Position numbers and translations under genes: made by a program. This document shows positions 57,881 through 64,000 of a DNA stretch of 64,000 bases, piece by piece (within the stretch, counting starts at the first letter, position 1; the number at the start of each line of letters is the position of its first letter). The notes under the pieces are model-generated. The model was not told where the DNA came from. It saw nothing but the letters and a program-made list of their open reading frames with translations, and did not search any database. This stretch comes from Bacteroides sp. GTDB taxonomy: Bacteria > Bacteroidota > Bacteroidia > Bacteroidales > Bacteroidaceae. Location of the stretch: assembly GCA_021202275.1 (NCBI GenBank), contig JAJQDI010000010.1, positions 186,001-250,000 on the forward strand, given 5' to 3'.

Positions 57881-58280
57881 GTTGTTCCTTCTTCTTTACC
57901 CTTTCGAAGGCTAAGAAAAAAACGCACTTCGAATACCAGATAGATGAAATAAAAGACAATAAACGTCAGCAGGAATTCCCTGGCATACGTCCTGAAAAAA
58001 TAGCAGTACATGAGCAATACCATCAACGTAATCACGATCTTCATTACCTTCATAGCCAGATAGAGCAGCAGCAACTTCTGTGGAGCGAAATGCTGGCATC
58101 GTTCCAACATGCTGATATAAAAGTAACTAAAAACAAAAAATAGACAGGGATCAAGGGATAATCCGGAAAATAATGTCCGGGCAATACATAGTGTAGGAAC
58201 CCCGCACCTACCCATCCGGCAATCAGGGTCAACCCCGTCAGAGAGATCAGAAATTTACGTTTTGTCAGGGAAAAGCTCAT
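57868..58280 (-). pseudogene. AtpI-like membrane protein of the ATP synthase operon, one-base frameshift
   Basis: Between atpC and atpB, where Bacteroidota operons carry a small membrane protein of about 130-140 residues. The first half reads MSFSLTKRKFLISLTGLTLI and LPGHYFPDYPLIPVYFLF; the second half continues in another frame (SMLERCQHFAPQKLLLLYLA, LLTFIVFYFIYLVFEVRFF). Adding one T to either the T6 or T5 run (plus strand A6 58135-58140, A5 58129-58133) joins them. The family is thought to aid c-ring assembly or Mg supply, by analogy with AtpI, and is not essential elsewhere. The lesion may be real or a homopolymer sequencing error. Confidence 0.78.
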
Positions 58281-58290
58281 TTTTATGGTT

Positions 58291-58533
58291 TCAGGTTACG
58301 CAGACGGAAATCACTCCGTTGCTGAGTTCAACAAATCCTCCTCCGATATCCAGTATATGATCTGTACCGTCGGAATCCGTATATCGTATTTTTCCTTTTT
58401 CCAAAGAAGAGACAATAGGAGCATGATGGGGCAAAATCGTAAACTGTCCCAACGTACCGGGAAGGGTCACCCTGCGGATCTCCCCGTTGTACAACTCCTT
58501 CTCCGGAGATATGATCGTCAGTTTTAGTTCCAT
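58291..58533 (-). CDS. atpC: ATP synthase F1 subunit epsilon, short form
   Basis: 80 residues, only the N-terminal beta-sandwich (MELKLTIISPEKELYNGEI, GTLGQFTILPHHAPIVSSL, IGGGFVELSNGVISVCV). The two-helix C-terminal domain that inhibits ATP hydrolysis in longer forms is missing, a usual trait in this phylum. Seventeen bases after atpD. Confidence 0.94.
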   Translation of the reverse strand: MELKLTIISPEKELYNGEIRRVTLPGTLGQFTILPHHAPIVSSLEKGKIRYTDSDGTDHILDIGGGFVELSNGVISVCVT

Positions 58534-58550
58534 GGTTCCGGATCAAAAGT

Positions 58551-60083
<1,533 letters not shown>

Positions 60084-60190
60084 TTATCTTTTAATTTTGG
60101 ATTATTGTGCTTTTTCGTTGTCGTATGACAATAAAATGTTGTTTTTCTATGAGCTCAGGTAACCATCAGACCGATCTGTGAGCTGCATGG

Positions 60191-60198
60191 CAAATGTA
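60191..60198 (-). promoter_or_regulatory. -7 box of the ATP synthase operon
   Basis: TACATTTG on the minus strand, a full match, giving a leader of about 115 nt before atpD. No -33 element was found at the usual spacing. Confidence 0.45.
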
Positions 60199-60744
60199 TA
60201 AACAATTCTCTGCATTTCCTCGGATTTGAGCAACATTTGTGGCAAGAATGCCTATTATTCATAGGAAAAAACCAATTTTTACAAACTCTCTTCTCATTCA
60301 CACGGATATTGCCGCTATACTTTTTCGAGCCGATGAAATGAAAAGATAAAAACTATGGTTTTTCATAGAGTGATCTGTCTGTTTTTACCTTATGATTTCT
60401 GAAACCAGGAGCGAAAATACAGCTTATTCCCATAGATTGTAACTACACATCAGGGGTTAATAAAAGTTAACATGCGGAGTATTAAATGCTTTGGAACAAA
60501 AAAGAAACTTTTCGATATACGATTAGACAAACCAACGGCCGACGCAGTCAAATACAATGTATGATTTAAATTTCATTGAACAATGTATTTGTAATACCCG
60601 AAGTGAAAGGACTGAGGGTAGTAAAATATACACTATTCTTCCACTCACTCCAGACATACCCGTCAGGCCAAGAGATTATTTCTTCTTTCCGGAGCGGGTA
60701 TACCTTATCTTATTCTCATACTCTGCTTCCCTGTGTTCCCCGAA
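60199..60744. other. Gene-free spacer upstream of the ATP synthase promoter
   Basis: AT-rich, no gene. CCAACGGCCGACGCAGTC at 60532-60549 is a diverged copy of the motif at 12387 and 19951. Confidence 0.45.
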
Positions 60745-60916
60745 GGGGATAGATAGGTAGCCCAGCGGTTATGCGAACTGTGGCGAAACGATAGTGGAGC
60801 CACAGGGAAACACTGAGTCGTACATACCGGGGACAGACTGAAATAGAACGCAGGATCGGGCTAAGGTTGATCACAAATACAGGTGACATTCAGCCTATCC
60901 CCAGTCGCTTCGCGAC
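60745..60916. ncRNA. Structured, GC-richer block of unknown nature
   Basis: Nested complementary arms: GGGGATAG (60745-60752) with CTATCCCC (60895-60902), TAGCCC (60758-60763) with GGGCTA (60858-60863), CTGTGGC (60778-60784) with GCCACAG (60799-60805), and outside them GTCGC/GCGAC (60904-60916). Competing pairs exist (CCCC/GGGG at 60738-60748; CCCTGTG 60729-60735 with CACAGGG 60801-60807). It lies about 110 nt beyond purT. No coding frame. It may be an RNA, a transcript end or a repeat; strand not decided. Motifs of tmRNA or RNase P RNA were not found. Confidence 0.35.
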
Positions 60917-61026
60917 AGGCGTTGCCTTCACTTCGATTCACAGGGGGTATTAGCTTCGCTGACCGCCTGGTTGACTGCACCGATCTTCGGTTGACTTTGC
61001 CTACCGTTGGTTCAGTATATCCTCAA

Positions 61027-62193
61027 TCAGAAGACTTCCACTTTTGCCGCCAGACGTTTGGCTTTGTCGCGCAGAGCATCCATATCGCTGCCCAGAGAGG
61101 CATAGCACAGTACGACTGCCATACGTCTTTTCTGCCGGGTGAAGGGTTTACCGAACAGACGCAGGTAGGCATCTTCTTCTTTCATTACTTCTTCCACGCC
61201 ACGGAAGCGTGGTGTTTCGGCGGACGCGATGGCAGAGAGGATCACGGCGCTGGCTCCCATACGTTCCTGCTTCACTCCAGGTATGGGCCATCCGAGAGCG
61301 GCACGCAGATGCAGTTCAAATTCATTGAGGTTCTGTGTACCTGCCAGGGTCACCATGCCGGTGTCGTGCGGACGCGGAGAGAGTTCGGAAAAATACACCC
61401 CGTTTTTGTGGCTCAGGAAAAACTCCACTCCCCAGAGTCCGGCACCGGTGAGCGCGCGTGTCACCTTCTCGGCCATATCCTGTGCCTCTTTCAGATGGGC
61501 CGGATCGATCACCGCAGGCTGGAAACTCTCCTGATAGTCTCCTCCTTTTTGTATATGTCCGATGGGCGGACAGAAAAGTGTGGGTCCTTCTTTCTGAGTG
61601 ACGGTAAGTAGTGTGATCTCGCTATCGAAATGAATGAATTCTTCAATGATCAGTTCGCGAATGTCTCCCCGGCTGCCACTGCATCCGTATTCCCAGGCTT
61701 GTTCCAGTTCATCGGGGCTTTTCACCAACGACTGTCCTTTGCCGGAGGAAGACATCAACGGCTTTACCACACACGGGAAACCGATCTTTTCGGAGGCCTC
61801 TTTCAATTGTTCAAACGTAGTGGCATAGAAGTATTTCGCGGTCTTCAGCCCCAGTTCTCTGGCTGCCAGATCACGGATCGCTTTGCGGTTCATGGTAAAG
61901 TTGACCGCGCGGGCACTGGGAACTACCTGTATTCCCTGCTTTTCAAAGTCATACAGACGCTCCGTACGGATGGCTTCGATCTCGGGAACGATCAGATCCG
62001 GCTGATGCTTCTCTACCACCCGGGCCAGTTCATCACCATTGAGCATATCGATCACCTCACAAACATCGGCCACCTGCATAGCAGGAGCTCCTGCGTATGA
62101 ATCACAAGCGATGACGTGTAGTCCTTTGCGCTGTGCCGAGATCACAAACTCTTTTCCTAATTCGCCCGAACCGAGTAAAAGTATTTTCTTCAT
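61027..62193 (-). CDS. purT: Formate-dependent phosphoribosylglycinamide formyltransferase
   Basis: 388 residues. ATP-grasp enzyme that formylates GAR with formate and ATP in purine synthesis. N-terminal [36 protein letters not shown], central [17 protein letters not shown], and C-terminal [20 protein letters not shown] with [10 protein letters not shown], all typical of PurT rather than PurK. Using formate fits an anaerobe. Own promoter about 36 nt upstream. Confidence 0.96.
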   Translation of the reverse strand: MKKILLLGSGELGKEFVISAQRKGLHVIACDSYAGAPAMQVADVCEVIDMLNGDELARVVEKHQPDLIVPEIEAIRTERLYDFEKQGIQVVPSARAVNFTMNRKAIRDLAARELGLKTAKYFYATTFEQLKEASEKIGFPCVVKPLMSSSGKGQSLVKSPDELEQAWEYGCSGSRGDIRELIIEEFIHFDSEITLLTVTQKEGPTLFCPPIGHIQKGGDYQESFQPAVIDPAHLKEAQDMAEKVTRALTGAGLWGVEFFLSHKNGVYFSELSPRPHDTGMVTLAGTQNLNEFELHLRAALGWPIPGVKQERMGASAVILSAIASAETPRFRGVEEVMKEEDAYLRLFGKPFTRQKRRMAVVLCYASLGSDMDALRDKAKRLAAKVEVF

Positions 62194-62228
62194 TGTAGAG
62201 AATAATATGTGTTAATAGATTGTGTGTA

Positions 62229-62236
62229 CAAAGATA
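62229..62236 (-). promoter_or_regulatory. -7 box of purT
   Basis: TATCTTTG on the minus strand, full match, about 35 nt before the ATG at 62193. Family A repeats begin 5 bp upstream of it. Confidence 0.55.
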
Positions 62237-62240
62237 AAGA

Positions 62241-62475
62241 GATTTACGATTTACTGATTTACGATTTACGATTTAAATTGCATTGGATTTTATATAAGTA
62301 ATACTGTTACATGCATACAAAGAGGCAAAGGGATTTACGATCTGACGATTTAAATCGCATGGAAATATATCTATGTTACTACATACATGTAGAGACGCAT
62401 AGTTGCGTCTCTACATAAGAATGATATTTAATGCATTTTAAATCGTACATCGTAAATCGGTAAATCGTAAATCCC
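62241..62475. repeat. Family A bracketed spacer with a 13-bp GAGACGCA hairpin
   Basis: ATTTACGATTTACTGATT and following copies (62241-62275) face TTTTAAATCGTACATCG and GTAAATCGTAAATCCC (62427-62475). Inside, ATGTAGAGACGCA (62387-62399) pairs perfectly with its complement at 62404-62416 around TAGT, a family E hairpin. GCATGGAAATATAT near 62357 echoes the other half of family E. No gene. Confidence 0.7.
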
Positions 62476-62476
62476 T

Positions 62477-63994
62477 TCATTGGTGTTGTTCCCGCAACAG
62501 ATCGTTCACCGTTTTCACCGGATTGAAGGTAGAGAGAGGGACTTCTACGAAAACAGTGTTCCAATCGCTCATGGCACCGTTCCAGAGACCGGGAAGTTCG
62601 AGTGCTTTGAGTTCCTTACCGTTTTTGGATTTACAGGAGATAAACCCGGTGGCTTTATCTACATAGTTGACCAGATCAAATTTATGACCTTTGTAGCTTC
62701 GTACGGCACAAACAAGGTCTACGGGATTGAAGTGGGTACCCTTTTCAAACATCTCTTTCTTTACCGGATCGTCCATATCGATCTGGGAACTTTCCAGGAT
62801 CTGCAACGAAATGGTTCCGTCGGGATTATAAGCCAGGAAGGGACCTCCCCCCGGTTCACCCACGTTCTTCACCATACCACAGACGCGCATGGGACGGTTG
62901 AGTTTCTTTTTCAGATAGAGCACCAGCTCGGAATCTTCCAGATCCTTTGTTGCGGGATTTTTGCAGAACAGTTTTTTCTGAACAAACTGCAACACTTCCA
63001 TGATCTGGTCGTGTGTATACTGTCCGCTATCAAGCAGTTCGAGATATTCAAACGCTTTCTTCTGGAGGCTGACGAGCACGCCGGCAATGAGTTTTTTATA
63101 AAGCACGGTATCCGGTTTGAGGCGGTCGGGCACTACATTGTCTATGTTCTTTATAAAGATGACATCTGCATCCAGGTCGTTCAGGTTCTCGATGAGTGCG
63201 CCATGCCCGCCGGGACGGAACAGGATCTTTCCGTTTTCCCGGAAAGGCTGGTTGTCCATATCCGCCGCCACAGTGTCGGTACTGGGTTTCTGTTCGGAGA
63301 AAGTAACGTTGTAGTCTACTCCGTATTTCGCGGCAAACTGTCCGGCCTTTTCTTCCACCAATGCTTTGAACAGCATCCGGTGTTCGGGAGATACGGTAAA
63401 ATGGACATTGACCTTACCCCTGCTGCCTGCGGCATACAAAGCGCCTTCTACCAGATGTTCTTCCAGCGGAGTACGTGCGCCCTCCGGATAAGCATGGAAT
63501 TTGAGCAATCCCTTAGGCAAAGCGCCGTAGTTGAGCCCGGCCTCTTTGAGCAACATTTCTACTACCGTCTTGTAGCTGCTCTCCGCGATAAGAGCGGGAA
63601 TGTCTTTACCTGTGGTCTTCAGACAAGCGGCATTGAGATCGTCATAAAAAGCAAAACGACTGATCTGATCAAAGAAGGTCTGTTCAAACGCGGTAGTGGG
63701 GGTATCATACCCGGCTGCCAGGAACTCAAAAAGATCTTTGAACATGCGACTGGCGGCTCCGGAAGCCGGTACAAACTTGACAATAACTTTATCGCCGCTG
63801 ATATACTCTTCCCAGGCTTTGAGATATGACTGCTGTTCATCTGCTCCGGGAGCCAGAATCCCCTTCTGTAAGGAAGCCGCACTATCAAGTCGGAGAAAGG
63901 GAAAACCATTGCGGAAACAGGAGAGTTGTTCTTCAATCTGTGCTTCGGATATGCCTTTTTTCTCCAGCAATTCCTTGTCTTGTGATGTGATCAT
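62477..63994 (-). CDS. DUF4301 family protein
   Basis: 505 residues, apparently complete, start ATG at 63994. It begins MITSQDKELLEKKGISEAQI and contains Gly-rich, sugar-nucleotide-transferase-like stretches: VIVKFVPASGAASRMFKDLF, GKILFRPGGHGALIENLNDL, DVIFIKNIDNVVPDRL and VKNVGEPGGGPFLAYNPDG. The pattern suggests a nucleotidyltransferase-like fold, but the reaction is unknown to me. No signal peptide. The stop codon abuts the family A repeat. Confidence 0.88.
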   Translation of the reverse strand: MITSQDKELLEKKGISEAQIEEQLSCFRNGFPFLRLDSAASLQKGILAPGADEQQSYLKAWEEYISGDKVIVKFVPASGAASRMFKDLFEFLAAGYDTPTTAFEQTFFDQISRFAFYDDLNAACLKTTGKDIPALIAESSYKTVVEMLLKEAGLNYGALPKGLLKFHAYPEGARTPLEEHLVEGALYAAGSRGKVNVHFTVSPEHRMLFKALVEEKAGQFAAKYGVDYNVTFSEQKPSTDTVAADMDNQPFRENGKILFRPGGHGALIENLNDLDADVIFIKNIDNVVPDRLKPDTVLYKKLIAGVLVSLQKKAFEYLELLDSGQYTHDQIMEVLQFVQKKLFCKNPATKDLEDSELVLYLKKKLNRPMRVCGMVKNVGEPGGGPFLAYNPDGTISLQILESSQIDMDDPVKKEMFEKGTHFNPVDLVCAVRSYKGHKFDLVNYVDKATGFISCKSKNGKELKALELPGLWNGAMSDWNTVFVEVPLSTFNPVKTVNDLLREQHQ

Positions 63995-64000
63995 ATTATC

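Noticed and set aside
60745..60916. tmRNA, RNase P RNA or cobalamin riboswitch
   Set aside because: None of the conserved motifs of these RNAs could be found on either strand.

Overview
The window looks like chromosomal DNA of an anaerobic Bacteroidales bacterium, perhaps Tannerellaceae or Dysgonomonadaceae (genus not settled). Evidence: many genes are preceded by the Bacteroidota -7 box TAnnTTTG rather than a Shine-Dalgarno site; the F-type ATP synthase operon has the Bacteroidota order beta, epsilon, AtpI-like, a, c, b, delta, alpha, gamma; thiamine synthesis uses ThiH; and pyrBI, flavin reductase, a PorT-like barrel and glyA lie together.

Layout. 1-4.3 kb: partial nspC, a UvrD/PcrA helicase, Fe-type superoxide dismutase. 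4.5-6.5 kb: a sensor kinase with a substrate-binding-like sensor. 6.8-13.8 kb: TPP riboswitch followed by thiS-thiE-thiG-thiC-(HEAT-like)-thiH-thiF and a second ThiE homologue with its own promoter. 14.5-19.9 kb: ppdK, rRNA m5U methyltransferase, pseudouridine synthase. 20.5-27.5 kb (minus): lipoprotein, MORN protein, M16-like protein, kdsB, folK, class A PBP. 28-33.3 kb (plus): pyrB, pyrI, flavin reductase, PorT-like protein, glyA, a TapB-like secreted protein. 34-44.8 kb: phosphatase, a newly noticed structured RNA, a broken TonB-type receptor, a two-component system with two related envelope proteins, an RmlD-like reductase, a WG-repeat lipoprotein. 45-52 kb: Pif1-like helicase, DUF3244 protein, two broken paralogous TPR/HTH regulators. 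52.6-60.1 kb: ATP synthase. 61-64 kb: purT and a DUF4301 protein.

Three things stand out. (1) On the minus strand at 35529-35722 there is a promoter-headed, U-tract-ended region whose arms form six strictly nested helices: a rod-shaped small RNA that resembles 6S RNA in outline. (2) Six genes are broken, nearly always by a one-base change in a homopolymer (often directly after the ATG) or by CAA-to-TAA type nonsense changes. This could be gene decay in a mismatch-repair-deficient lineage, slippage switching, or homopolymer sequencing error. (3) The spacers hold several families of dispersed repeats: 22-bp-register tandem arrays, spacers bracketed by inverted iterated motifs (TTTACGAT or AAGTTTTAAGTTAT types) that sometimes supply the stop codon of the neighbouring gene, a 32-bp perfect inverted repeat element, and a GAGACGCA hairpin element. 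No tRNA, rRNA, CRISPR array, intact insertion sequence or phage gene was seen.
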